64,000 nucleotides of DNA. Origin: an uncultured Clostridia bacterium (GTDB lineage Bacteria > Bacillota > Clostridia > Oscillospirales > Ruminococcaceae). Both the position numbers and the translations under genes were made by a program. Every line of letters begins with the position of its first letter. Position 1 is the first letter of the stretch. Where the stretch lies: the NCBI GenBank assembly GCA_944382905.1, contig CALWNU010000027.1, positions 40,105 to 104,104 on the forward strand, read 5' to 3'. Below, piece after piece: positions 25,351 to 36,918 of the stretch. The notes under the pieces were generated by a model. That model saw only the letters and a program-made list of their open reading frames with translations, was not told the origin of the DNA and ran no database searches.

Positions 25351-25381
25351 ACTAAATTTAGATTCGGGAAACTTTGTTTCC
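25351..25381. promoter_or_regulatory. Two palindromes between feoA and the DtxR-type regulator
   Basis: CTAAATTTAG (25352-25361 region) and GGAAAC-TTT-GTTTCC (25367-25381) are both perfect inverted repeats in a short divergent gap. They are candidate operators for the metal-dependent regulator, able to control both directions. Confidence 0.55.
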
Positions 25382-25437
25382 TACCGCTAAGATATGTGCC
25401 ACTGAAGGCAGGTGTGCAAAAAAAGGAGGGATCCGGC

Positions 25438-25911
25438 GTGGAACCGTCTGCATTTTATACCATGAAAGGCTACGCCCTGGCGGCGGGAACCCCTATCACC
25501 ACCGCCATGGAGGATTATCTGGAAATGATCTTCCGTTTGGAGCAAACAGGCGGCGTTCCGGTGCGCATCCGCGCCCTTTCCCAGCAGCTGCATGTCAAAC
25601 CCTCGTCCGCTTCCAAAATGGTCTCCCACCTGCGGGAAAAAGGACTGGTCACCGCGGAAAAATACGGGGAAATCCACCTGACGGCGCAGGGGAAAACCTT
25701 GGGCCGGTATCTTTTGTACCGGCACGAACTGCTGCATCGGTTTTTGTGTTTTCTCAACCACTCCCAAAACGAATTGGAACAGGTGGAAAAAATCGAGCAT
25801 TTTATCGACGAAAAAACCGTGCGCAGCATTCAGGTTTTTTTGGATCGGTTCGCCCAGGAAAAAGCGGAAAAAAATGCCCCGGGGCAGTCTCGCCCCGAGG
25901 CCTCTGGCTAA
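25438..25911 (+). CDS. DtxR/MntR-family metal-dependent regulator
   Basis: A 157-residue regulator. A winged helix-turn-helix (MEDYLEMIFRLEQ, then ALSQQLHVKPSSASKMVSHL) is followed by a dimerisation/metal-binding region with RHELLHRFL, EQVEKIEH and a His/Glu-rich set of ligands. No C-terminal SH3 domain is present, so it is of the short MntR-like class. I start at GTG 25438, 7 nt after AAAGGAGGG. It is divergent from feoAB, pointing to iron-responsive repression of iron uptake, although manganese cannot be excluded. Confidence 0.88.
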   Translation: MEPSAFYTMKGYALAAGTPITTAMEDYLEMIFRLEQTGGVPVRIRALSQQLHVKPSSASKMVSHLREKGLVTAEKYGEIHLTAQGKTLGRYLLYRHELLHRFLCFLNHSQNELEQVEKIEHFIDEKTVRSIQVFLDRFAQEKAEKNAPGQSRPEASG

Positions 25912-25959
25912 ATACAGCCGTCGTATTGCCGCCGCAGCTGCGGCAAAGCGCCATCGCCC

Positions 25960-26000
25960 AAACGGCCCCGCCGGGCCTGAGTTTCCCGGCGGGGCCGTTT
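25960..26000. terminator. Bidirectional terminator, DtxR-type gene / mfd
   Basis: AAACGGCCCCGCCGGG and its full complement around nine bases, with T and A flanks, between convergent genes. A second hairpin (TTGCCGC/GCGGCAA, about 25927-25947) lies just before it. Confidence 0.85.
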
Positions 26001-26016
26001 GCATGGAATGCAAACG

Positions 26017-29000
26017 CTACCGGTCCGCTTCTTTTGGCCGCTTTTCCGGCCCGTTCATCAAATACAGCGCCGCGCGCATGGTATGGATGGGTTCTTCCTT
26101 CTCCGCCACCCGCACCGCGATATAGGGTTTCGCCCCCGCGCCGATGGAGACCCGTCCGCGCAGCGCCGCCGATACCCGGCTGGCTCGCTCAAAATCAAAG
26201 GCCGACGGATAAAACACAATCATGTCGTTTTTCTGCGAAATTTCAGAAATCCCCAGCGACGCCGCAATATTGCGCAACAACGCCACATCAATCAATCCCT
26301 GCACCGCCTGGGGCGGATCCCCAAACCGATCGATCAGCTCGTCGGTCACATCCATGGCGTCCTCTTCGCTTTGGATGGAAGCAATCTTTTTGTAAATATC
26401 AATGCGCTGGGACAGGTTGTCAATATACCCTTCCGGGATGTGGGCGCCGATGCGGATATCCACCAGGCATTCTTTTGGCGCCGCGGCAGCCTCGCCCCGC
26501 TGTTCGCTTACCGCTTCGGACAAAAGCTTGAGGTACATTTCATACCCCACCGCTTCCATGTGCCCGTGCTGGCTGGTCCCCAGCACATTGCCGGCGCCCC
26601 GGATCTCCAGATCCCGCATGGCGATCCGGAATCCGGATCCGAACGACGTAAATTCCCGGATGGCGCTGAGCCGTTTGGCCGCCACATCGGTCAGTTCCCG
26701 GCCGGGGAAAAAGGTAAAGTAGGCGTACGCCCGCCGGCTGGACCGTCCCACCCGGCCGCGGATCTGGTACAGCTGGGATAGGCCCATCTTATCCGCCGAC
26801 TCGATGATCAGCGTGTTGCAGTTGGGCACGTCCACCCCGGTTTCGATGATGGTGGTGCAAACCAGAATGTCGATTTCATGATCCAGCAGCTGCCGCCATA
26901 CTTCGGACAACTGTTCCTCGCTCATTTTGCCGTGGGCGGTGGTGATCCGCGCGTCCGGCACCAGCTGGCTTAACCGATGGGCGCAGGAGTCGATGGATTC
27001 CACCCGGTTGTGCAGGTAAAACACCTGCCCGCCCCGGCGCAGCTCCCGCTTGATCGCCTCGGTCAGGATCCCCCAGTCGTGCTCTATCACATAGGTTTGC
27101 ACCGGATGCCGGTCCATGGGCGCTTCCTCGATGGTGGACATGTCGCGGATGCCGGACATGGCCATGTTCAGCGTCCGGGGGATCGGCGTCGCCGACAAAG
27201 TCAGCACATCCACCGACTCCCGCATTTCCTTGAATTTTTCTTTATGCGCCACGCCAAACCGCTGTTCCTCATCAATCACGCACAGGCCCAAGTCTTTAAA
27301 CTGCACGTCCTTTTGCAGCAGCCGGTGGGTGCCGATGATGATATCCACCTCGCCCCGGCGCAGCTGGCGCAGGATCTGTTCTTGCTGTTTGGGGCTGCGG
27401 AACCGGGACAGCAGCTCGATTTTGATGGGGAAGCCCTGCATCCGGTCCAAAAACGTCTGGTAATGCTGCCAGGCCAAGATGGTCGTCGGCACCAGCACCG
27501 CGCATTGTTTGCCGTCCATCACGCATTTGAACGCGGCCCGCAGCGCCACCTCCGTCTTGCCAAAGCCCACGTCCCCGCACAGCAGCCGGTCCATCGGCCG
27601 GGGAGACTCCATGTCTTCTTTGATCTGCGCGATACAGCGCAGCTGGTCGTCGGTTTCCTCATACGGGAACCGTTCTTCAAATTCCCGCTGCCATTCCGTG
27701 TCCGGGGAAAACGCAAACCCTTTGGCCTGCATGCGGGCGGCGTACAGCTTGATCAATTCTTCCGCCATCTCGGCCACCGCTTTTTTGACCCGCTGCCGGG
27801 TTTTCTGCCATTCCACCGAGTTGAGCTTGTTGAGTTTGACCGCCTTGTCTTCCTTGGGACCGATGTATTTGCTCACCAAATCCAGCTGGGTCACCGGGAC
27901 GAACAGCGTGTCGGTGCCGGCGTAGCGGATCTTGATGTAATCCTTGGTGACTCCGTGGATTTCCCGTTTGACGATCCCTTCAAATACGCCGATCCCGTGG
28001 GAAGCATGGACCACATAATCGCCATATACCAAGTCCGATAGGGACCGGATCTGTTCGCCGGGTTTTTTGGACTTTCTGCGCCGGGCCGTCTTGGCCGCCG
28101 TTTTACCGTGGGTGATCACGGCAAATTTCAGATCCGGCAGTTCCATCCCGCTGGACAACGTCCCTTCCAAAACGCAGACCCGCCCGGGCGCCAGCGTTTT
28201 TTCGCTGTCCGCCACCGGAATCTTTCGCGCCTGCAGGTCTTCCCGCAGGGCAGACGCCGCCTTTTGGGTGCCGGCCAATACCGCCACCCGGTATTCCCGG
28301 CGCAGCAGGCTGTCCAGATCCTCTTCCAGCAATTTTAAGTCCCCGCCCCAAGGGGACAGGGCAATGGCGTTGAGCGCCGTCAGTTCGCTTAGCCGCACCT
28401 CCGGCAGGGAACGGGCGAAATTTTCCAGGATGGCGCACCGTCTTCCCTGCATGGATTGCAAAACCTGGGGAAATTCCATGGCAAACGTTTCGCAGCCTTT
28501 GAACAGTACCCCTTCCTGGAGCAGCTGGGCCACATCCTCGTAATGCTGCCACATGGAGGTCTTGGAAGCTTCCTTCACCGAGACCATCTCGCAAAAGACG
28601 AGCCCCGCGTCGGGCAGATAATCAAACAGCGTCGCCGGCTTCTGGTACACCAGCGGCAGGAATTTGTCGATATTGGACAGCGCCAACCCCGCCTCCAGCT
28701 TTTCCATTTCCGTCAGCAGGATTTCTTTGGCCTTGACCCCCTGTTTGCCCCGCAGGGAATCGTATGCTTTGCCGATGCGCTGGACCAGCCACCCGTTGTC
28801 CCGGTACAGCACCTCCCGGGCGGGGGTGACGTCGGCCTGTTTTACCGTGTCGATCCGCCGCTGGGAATCCAGGTCAAAGGTGCTGATCGTATCGATTTCA
28901 TCCCCCCAGAACTCCGCCCGGTACGGGGCGGGTGCATGGGGCGGGTAAAAGTCCAGGATCCCGCCCCTCAGCGAGAACTGGCACACGCCGTCTACCTGGT

Positions 29001-29484
29001 CTCGCCGCTCATACCCGGCATGGACCAGGCGGGCGGTCAGCTGGTCCAAAGCATGGGTTTCTCCCGAGCGCAGCGTCAGGGTATTTTCCGCCAGTACCTT
29101 AGGCGGGATGGTATACTGCAAAAGCGCTTCGATGCTACAGATCACCACGGAAATGGTTCCCTGGGCCAATCCGCTGAGCACCTTCAGCCGGGCAAATTCG
29201 TATTCCCGGCTGACCCCTTCCACTTCCCGGAAGGTAAATTCTCTGGCCGGATACACAAACGCCTTTTCTGTTTCCGCAAAAGCATTGACGTCTTCGCACA
29301 AGCGGGTGGCCATCGCCTCATCTGGCGTGACGACAAGCAAAGGCCCCGTCCCGGCAAGCGCCGCAATCACCGCCGCTTTGTGGATCTGCCCCAGGCCGGT
29401 CATTTGGGCCGGCCACCCCTTTTGGGCCATCGCCGCCAAAAGCATCCTGTACTGGGGCGCCGAAGCAATGATATCCAACAGCAT
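26017..29484 (-). CDS. mfd: Transcription-repair coupling factor
   Basis: DNA translocase that removes stalled RNA polymerase and recruits UvrA; 1155 residues, full length. In order: UvrB-like N-terminal module, a CarD/RID RNA-polymerase-interaction domain (SLSDLVYGDYVVHASHGIG), RecG-like helicase motifs with GDVGFGKTE (Walker A) and DEEQRFG, GRVGRSSR (motif VI), and the C-terminal TRCF domain. I start at ATG 29484 with GGAGGA upstream. It lies 29 nt after pth in the conserved glmU-prs-pth-mfd order. Confidence 0.97.
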   Translation of the reverse strand: MLLDIIASAPQYRMLLAAMAQKGWPAQMTGLGQIHKAAVIAALAGTGPLLVVTPDEAMATRLCEDVNAFAETEKAFVYPAREFTFREVEGVSREYEFARLKVLSGLAQGTISVVICSIEALLQYTIPPKVLAENTLTLRSGETHALDQLTARLVHAGYERRDQVDGVCQFSLRGGILDFYPPHAPAPYRAEFWGDEIDTISTFDLDSQRRIDTVKQADVTPAREVLYRDNGWLVQRIGKAYDSLRGKQGVKAKEILLTEMEKLEAGLALSNIDKFLPLVYQKPATLFDYLPDAGLVFCEMVSVKEASKTSMWQHYEDVAQLLQEGVLFKGCETFAMEFPQVLQSMQGRRCAILENFARSLPEVRLSELTALNAIALSPWGGDLKLLEEDLDSLLRREYRVAVLAGTQKAASALREDLQARKIPVADSEKTLAPGRVCVLEGTLSSGMELPDLKFAVITHGKTAAKTARRRKSKKPGEQIRSLSDLVYGDYVVHASHGIGVFEGIVKREIHGVTKDYIKIRYAGTDTLFVPVTQLDLVSKYIGPKEDKAVKLNKLNSVEWQKTRQRVKKAVAEMAEELIKLYAARMQAKGFAFSPDTEWQREFEERFPYEETDDQLRCIAQIKEDMESPRPMDRLLCGDVGFGKTEVALRAAFKCVMDGKQCAVLVPTTILAWQHYQTFLDRMQGFPIKIELLSRFRSPKQQEQILRQLRRGEVDIIIGTHRLLQKDVQFKDLGLCVIDEEQRFGVAHKEKFKEMRESVDVLTLSATPIPRTLNMAMSGIRDMSTIEEAPMDRHPVQTYVIEHDWGILTEAIKRELRRGGQVFYLHNRVESIDSCAHRLSQLVPDARITTAHGKMSEEQLSEVWRQLLDHEIDILVCTTIIETGVDVPNCNTLIIESADKMGLSQLYQIRGRVGRSSRRAYAYFTFFPGRELTDVAAKRLSAIREFTSFGSGFRIAMRDLEIRGAGNVLGTSQHGHMEAVGYEMYLKLLSEAVSEQRGEAAAAPKECLVDIRIGAHIPEGYIDNLSQRIDIYKKIASIQSEEDAMDVTDELIDRFGDPPQAVQGLIDVALLRNIAASLGISEISQKNDMIVFYPSAFDFERASRVSAALRGRVSIGAGAKPYIAVRVAEKEEPIHTMRAALYLMNGPEKRPKEADR

Positions 29485-29513
29485 CTGTCGTCCTCCTCCC
29501 GCCTGCAACGGAT

Positions 29514-30128
29514 CTACTTCCCATTGTATTCATTCATCGCCTGGTCCATGCGGCCGGATACAATCAATTCCGCCATCCGCGGCGCCTGTTCCAGCACCTG
29601 GTCCAGCTGTTCTTTTTCCTTGGGGCCAAACCGGCTGAGCACCCATTTGGCCAGATCATAATCCGGATGCGGCTTGGCCCCCACCCCGATTTTTACCCGG
29701 GGGAATTGGTCGGACCCTGTCAGATAGATAATATTTTTGATCCCGTTATGCCCGCCGTCCGTCCCCTTCCGGCGGATCCGCACATGCCCCGGCTCCAGGG
29801 AAATATCATCCATAAACACCAGCACCCGCTCCATGGGGATCCGGTAAAAATCCGCCGCCTCCTGCACCGCCTGGCCGGACAGGTTCATAAAGGTAGACGG
29901 TTTCATCAAAAGCACCCGGTGTCCGGCGATCACGCCGTCGCCGCACAGGGATTTGAATTTCAGCCGGTCGATTTTGACCCCAATCTCTCCCGCGATACGC
30001 TCCACCGCCATAAACCCGGCGTTGTGGCGGGTTCCTTCGTATTCCCGGCCGGGGTTGCCCAGCCCGACAATTAAAAATTCCACCGGCCCCGTGGGAGCCG
30101 GCCCTTTTTGTGAAAACAACTTCAGCAT
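29514..30128 (-). CDS. pth: Peptidyl-tRNA hydrolase
   Basis: Releases tRNA from peptidyl-tRNAs dropped by ribosomes. The protein is 204 residues with about 15 extra residues before the catalytic core. Family blocks are GLGNPGREYEGTRHNAGF, containing the catalytic His, KPSTFMNLSG, and GGHNGIKNI. I start at ATG 30128 behind GAAGGAGG; an upstream start in the same frame has no site. The gene is between prs and mfd on one strand. Confidence 0.95.
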   Translation of the reverse strand: MLKLFSQKGPAPTGPVEFLIVGLGNPGREYEGTRHNAGFMAVERIAGEIGVKIDRLKFKSLCGDGVIAGHRVLLMKPSTFMNLSGQAVQEAADFYRIPMERVLVFMDDISLEPGHVRIRRKGTDGGHNGIKNIIYLTGSDQFPRVKIGVGAKPHPDYDLAKWVLSRFGPKEKEQLDQVLEQAPRMAELIVSGRMDQAMNEYNGK

Positions 30129-30255
30129 AAATCCTCCTTCTGGGGTTTTGCGGGCGCAGACGCGCTTGCCAAACCGTCCCGGTTTTTCCGGACAGACAAG
30201 CAAGGCGGGATAGGCTCCTACCCCGCCTGTTTGTTATGCTGCTTTTTCCCGCGGT

Positions 30256-31212
30256 TTACACAAACAGCGGGGAAACCGGCTTGTCGGCGTAAATGCGCTC
30301 GATGGCCTCCGCAAATACCGGGCCCACCGGCACCATGGTAATTTTGGGGATCTGTTTTTCCTGGGGCAGCGCAATGGTGTCCAGCAGCACCAGTTCTTTG
30401 ATGACGCTCTGCTCAATCCGCTCGATGGCCGGGCCGGACAAGACCCCATGGGTCGCGCAGGCATAGACCTCCGTCGCCCCGCCGATCTCGATAATCGCCT
30501 TGGCGCCGTTGCACAGCGTGCCGGCGGTGTCTACCAGGTCGTCCACAATAATGGCGCGCTTGCCTTTGACGTCGCCGATGATGTTCATTACCTCGGACAC
30601 ATTGGCTTTCGGGCGGCGCTTATCGATAATCGCCAGCGGCGCGTTCATCCGCTCGGCAAACTTTCTGGCCCGGGTCACGGAGCCAAGGTCCGGAGAAACG
30701 ACGACAACATCGCTTTGGTCTTTGAAGCGCTCTTCAAAATAAGGAGCCAGAATCGGCACGCCCAGCAGATGGTCTACCGGGATGTTGAAAAACCCCTGGA
30801 TCTGGGCCGCATGCAAATCCATGGTCAAAACACGGTCGGCGCCGGCAGCGGTAATCAGATCCGCTACCAGTTTGGCGGAAATCGGGTCGCGGGCTTTCGC
30901 CTTCCGGTCCTGGCGGGCATACCCCAGATACGGGATAACGGCGGTAATTCGGCCGGCGGAAGCGCGCTTAAACGCATCCATCATAATCAAAAGCTCCATC
31001 AGGCTGTCGTTGACCGGCGTGCTGATGGACTGCACCACAAACACGTCGGACCCACGGACCGATTCATGGATGGAAACGGAGATTTCCCCATCGGAAAAAT
31101 GAGAGACGTCGCATTTTCCCATAGGCAGGCCCAGTACCTTGGCGATATGCTCAGCCACTGCCGGATTGGCGTTGGCGGAGAAAATTTTGATATCCTTGCC
31201 GTGAAGATTCAT
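30256..31212 (-). CDS. prs: Ribose-phosphate pyrophosphokinase
   Basis: Makes PRPP from ribose 5-phosphate and ATP for purines, pyrimidines, NAD, His and Trp. The protein is 318 residues, class I. It shows [18 protein letters not shown] (flexible loop region), the metal-binding [11 protein letters not shown], and the PRPP-site [12 protein letters not shown] start at ATG 31212, with GGGAG 8 nt upstream; an ATG seven codons earlier overlaps that site. It follows glmU by 71 nt. A hairpin with no T-tract lies between prs and pth (about 30204-30235) and does not look like a full terminator. Confidence 0.96.
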   Translation of the reverse strand: MNLHGKDIKIFSANANPAVAEHIAKVLGLPMGKCDVSHFSDGEISVSIHESVRGSDVFVVQSISTPVNDSLMELLIMMDAFKRASAGRITAVIPYLGYARQDRKAKARDPISAKLVADLITAAGADRVLTMDLHAAQIQGFFNIPVDHLLGVPILAPYFEERFKDQSDVVVVSPDLGSVTRARKFAERMNAPLAIIDKRRPKANVSEVMNIIGDVKGKRAIIVDDLVDTAGTLCNGAKAIIEIGGATEVYACATHGVLSGPAIERIEQSVIKELVLLDTIALPQEKQIPKITMVPVGPVFAEAIERIYADKPVSPLFV

Positions 31213-31283
31213 GTTTTTTACTCCCTTTTTCATGTTGTCCTGTTTTCTTATTTATACTCCACCGTCCTCAAGACGGCAAAAGA

Positions 31284-32669
31284 CTATTTTTTGCGCGGTC
31301 CTAACCGCAACCTGCGGGCTTTTGCCCAGCCGGGCTTTACCACCTGCCGCGCCCGTGCGATAGCCAGCGCGTCCGCCGGGACCTCGTCGGTAATGGTGGA
31401 ACCTGCGGCGATGTAGCTGTCGTCGCCGATGGTGACCGGCGCGATCAGGTTGCTGTTGCAGCCGATAAAGCAGCCGTCGCCGATGACCGTGCGGTATTTT
31501 CCGTGCCCGTCAAAATTCACCGTCACCGTCCCGCAGCCGAAATTGACATTTTTGCCCACGTCGCTGTCCCCCACATAGGTCAGATGGGCCACGGCGGTCT
31601 TTTCTCCCACCACCGAATTTTTTACTTCGACGAAATTGCCGATCTTCACGCCGGCTTTCAGGCGGCTGTTGGGCCGCACATGGGTAAACGGGCCGATCTT
31701 CACGTTTTCCTCCAGCTCGGACTGCTCGATCTGGCAGGCGTTGATCCGGCACCCGTCGCCAATCACGCTGTCTTCAATCACCGTATTGGGCCCAATCACG
31801 CAATGTTTGCCGATGGTCGTTTTCCCTTTTAAGATGGTGCCGGGCAATAGGACCGTATCCTGCCCGATGGTCACGCCCGGCGCAATGATCACCCCGTCGG
31901 CGCAGACGATTTCCACGCCCTGTTCCAAATGATATGCCAGCTGGGCCTGACGCGCCAGCTCGTTGAGCCGCAAAAGGCCCTTGCGGTCGTTGGCCCCCAT
32001 GGCCACCTGCGGATTTTTGGCCTGATAGCCGCAGACCCGCAGCCCCTCGGCCGCCGCAATGCCAATCACGTCAGTCAGATAATACTCGCCCTGGGCGTTG
32101 TTGGGCTGCAGCCGATCCAGCGCCTGCAGCAGAAAATCCACCGAAAACCAATAAGCGCCTGCATTGATCTCCCGGACCTGCAGCGTCCTTTCATCCGCGT
32201 CCGCCTGCTCGACAATCTTGGCCACCGCCTCGCCGTCCCGGATCACCCGCCCGTAGCCGGTGGGGTCTTCGAGCACGGCGGTAATCAAGGTGACCGCCGC
32301 TTTCTGGCGGATATGCTCTTCATATGCGTTTCGCAAGGTGGCGGCGTCGACAAACGGCGCGTCCCCGTACAGCACCACGCAGTTTCCGCCCAGGTGCTGC
32401 TGCAAAAAAGCTTTGGCCTGCATGACCGCATGTCCGGTCCCCAGCCGCTGTTTCTGCTCCACCCAGGAAAAATGGGGGACCGCCGCACGCACCTGATCGG
32501 CGCCTGCGCCCAATACGGCGCAAACGTCCTCAATCCCGCATTCTGCCAGGGAATCGGCAATCCAGCAGATCATCGGGGAAAACAGCACTTCACACAGCAC
32601 CTTCGGCCGCGCCGAATGCATCCGTTTTCCATCCCCAGCGGCCAAAACCACCGCGCATACCTGCTCCAA
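31284..32669 (-). CDS. glmU: Bifunctional UDP-N-acetylglucosamine pyrophosphorylase / glucosamine-1-phosphate N-acetyltransferase
   Basis: Makes UDP-GlcNAc for the cell wall. The protein is 461 residues. The N-terminal half is a nucleotidyltransferase (VVLAAGDGKRMHSARPKVL, then GDAPFVD), and from about residue 250 a left-handed beta-helix of hexapeptide repeats ends with the acetyl-CoA segment. The start is TTG 32669, preceded by AGGTGG; no ATG is available before the LAAG motif. It is first in the glmU-prs-pth-mfd group, with a promoter in the AT-rich gap upstream. Confidence 0.96.
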   Translation of the reverse strand: MEQVCAVVLAAGDGKRMHSARPKVLCEVLFSPMICWIADSLAECGIEDVCAVLGAGADQVRAAVPHFSWVEQKQRLGTGHAVMQAKAFLQQHLGGNCVVLYGDAPFVDAATLRNAYEEHIRQKAAVTLITAVLEDPTGYGRVIRDGEAVAKIVEQADADERTLQVREINAGAYWFSVDFLLQALDRLQPNNAQGEYYLTDVIGIAAAEGLRVCGYQAKNPQVAMGANDRKGLLRLNELARQAQLAYHLEQGVEIVCADGVIIAPGVTIGQDTVLLPGTILKGKTTIGKHCVIGPNTVIEDSVIGDGCRINACQIEQSELEENVKIGPFTHVRPNSRLKAGVKIGNFVEVKNSVVGEKTAVAHLTYVGDSDVGKNVNFGCGTVTVNFDGHGKYRTVIGDGCFIGCNSNLIAPVTIGDDSYIAAGSTITDEVPADALAIARARQVVKPGWAKARRLRLGPRKK

Positions 32670-32731
32670 GCTGTTCCACCTGCCCTACTTCAAAGTTCTC
32701 TGTCTATCTATACGCGTAAAATCTCAATTCT

Positions 32732-32760
32732 ATTATTACAATTTTTTGATGTATTTTCAA
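32732..32760 (-). promoter_or_regulatory. Promoter of the glmU operon
   Basis: Minus-strand -35 TTGAAA (32755-32760) and a -10-like TAATAAT (32732-32738) at 16-17 nt spacing in the AT-rich gap divergent from ppdK. Confidence 0.5.
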
Positions 32761-32849
32761 GTAAAACAGCCCAACTTTTTGTCAAATGGCATCAAATTCG
32801 TGCAATTGCAAAAAAATGCAGAAAATATATAGAAAATCCTAGATTTCTT

Positions 32850-32858
32850 TGCTATAAT
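32850..32858 (+). promoter_or_regulatory. Extended -10 promoter of ppdK
   Basis: TGCTATAAT, an extended -10 with a consensus hexamer at 32853-32858. The -35 is poor, as is common for extended -10 promoters. Confidence 0.65.
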
Positions 32859-32899
32859 GATTCTGTGCCTATTGCTCACTGCAAAGATGGGCTTTAGGG

Positions 32900-32935
32900 T
32901 TGCGCGGCTCACACATGGGAACAGCCACCGCGCAA
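32900..32935 (+). other. Stable hairpin in the ppdK leader
   Basis: TTGCGCGGCT pairs with AGCC-A-CCGCGCAA around 13 nt in the 5' untranslated region, with no T-tract. It may stabilise the abundant ppdK mRNA. Confidence 0.5.
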
Positions 32936-32968
32936 TAAGACGTAAAATAAAATAGGAGGTTGAGTCCC

Positions 32969-35593
<2,625 letters not shown>

Positions 35594-35622
35594 GTTCTCT
35601 TTCATCGCCTGTCCATCTTTGG

Positions 35623-35670
35623 AAAAAAGCAACAGGACATCCCCTTTGGGGGATGTCCTGTTGCTTTTTT
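35623..35670. terminator. Terminator after ppdK
   Basis: A 22-bp perfect stem (AAAAAAGCAACAGGACATCC and onward) around TTTG, ending in six T residues. Very strong, as expected after a highly expressed gene. The following 200 nt hold a weak promoter (TTGCCT, 18 nt, TATGAT at 35841) for the next gene. Confidence 0.94.
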
Positions 35671-35886
35671 GCGGTTCTGTGCGGGATGGGAATCCGCGGC
35701 AGCCTCCTGGGCAAACCGGCAGACCGGGCCGGAGCAATCCTACACAAGGACTTGATGGTACCATTTGACGATTCCCCCAAATCGCGTCCTGCGTTGCGTT
35801 TTTTTCCGTCTTTCCATTGCCTTCCCCCCCGTTTCCATGCTATGATGGGTTGGATATCGGATTTTAAAAGGAAAGGCGGTTATCCC

Positions 35887-36807
35887 ATGATTCGTTCTAT
35901 CTCCATCGGGTTTAACACCATGGACGTATACGATTTTATCAAGACCATGTATCCCGGCGGCAACCAGCTCAATACGGCGATCTACGCCAAGTGGGCGGGG
36001 GCAGATTCCGCTTACCTGGGCTACTTTTCCGACGACGTGCGCGGCAAGCATTTAAAGTGGGTCCTGGAGAAAAACGGGGTAGACCTAACCCGCTGCAAAG
36101 TGCTGCACGGCCAATGCAGCTATGCCATGACCACCCTGGTGGATGGCAACCGTACCTTTCACGGCACCCGCAAAGGGGTGAATGCCATGACCCCCATCGT
36201 CCTGGACGAAGCAGACCTGGCGTATATCAAAGGGTTTGATTTGGTCATTTCCGACTGCTATTCCAACCTGGACGTGACGGAAATCCAAAAGATCAACGAC
36301 CTGGGGATCCCGTTCGCCTATGATTTCTCCGAGGAATTCACCGAAGAGAGCCTGCGGGAATACTGCCCTCATATCAATTACTGCTTCCTCTCCTGCAACC
36401 AGCAGGGCGGCGAAGCGGAAATTCGGGCGCTGCTGCAGCGGATCTTCAGCTATGGCCCGCAAATCGTCGTGGGCACCCGCGGCGCAGACGGACAAATCGT
36501 ATTCGACGGGGAACGCTTTTACGAGGGCAAAGCCGCCCCGGCCACCATTGTGGATACCATGGGCGCAGGCGACTCCTTTACCTGCTCGTTCTCCATCGCC
36601 TACACCGCCTCCCAGCAAACCGGGGAAGCCCGGATCCGGGAAGCCATGGATTTTGGTTCCAAATTCGCCGCAAAAGTCTGCGGGGTCAACGGTTCGGTGG
36701 GCGACGGGCTGACCTATGAAGGCAATCTGGAAGACCTGTACAACAGTGACGACGGGTATGCCTACAAACCCTATGTCAAGCCCTTCGGCGAAGTGCAGTC
36801 CAAATAG
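35887..36807 (+). CDS. PfkB-family kinase, fructoselysine 6-kinase-like
   Basis: A 306-residue ribokinase-fold kinase. The ATP-site signature VDTMGAGDSFTCSF is intact, with its catalytic Asp. The N-terminal PGGNQLNTAIYAKWAG and the unusual FAYDFSEEF segment recall FrlD, which phosphorylates fructoselysine from glycated lysine. ATG 35887 follows GGAAAGGCGG. The gene stands alone: no deglycase (FrlB) or transporter is adjacent on the strand, although a DMT-family transporter lies convergent. The exact substrate is uncertain; another Amadori compound or simple sugar remains possible. Confidence 0.7.
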   Translation: MIRSISIGFNTMDVYDFIKTMYPGGNQLNTAIYAKWAGADSAYLGYFSDDVRGKHLKWVLEKNGVDLTRCKVLHGQCSYAMTTLVDGNRTFHGTRKGVNAMTPIVLDEADLAYIKGFDLVISDCYSNLDVTEIQKINDLGIPFAYDFSEEFTEESLREYCPHINYCFLSCNQQGGEAEIRALLQRIFSYGPQIVVGTRGADGQIVFDGERFYEGKAAPATIVDTMGAGDSFTCSFSIAYTASQQTGEARIREAMDFGSKFAAKVCGVNGSVGDGLTYEGNLEDLYNSDDGYAYKPYVKPFGEVQSK

Positions 36808-36846
36808 GCCGCCGCTTCCCTTTTGCGGGGCCTTGCAAAAACGAAG

Positions 36847-36886
36847 AAAACGGGTACGGTTTTTCCACCGTACCCGTTTTGTTTTG
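36847..36886. terminator. Bidirectional terminator between kinase and DMT transporter genes
   Basis: AAAACGGGTACGGT pairs with ACCGTACCCGTTTT around six bases, followed by a T-rich tract, in the convergent gap. Confidence 0.9.
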
Positions 36887-36918
36887 CCGTATTGGCCGCC
36901 GGCCCTGCAGGCCGCGCC

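Noticed and set aside
30204..30250. Hairpin between prs and pth as a terminator
   Set aside because: The stem GGCGGG/CCCGCC has no following T-tract on the minus strand; the genes probably stay co-transcribed.
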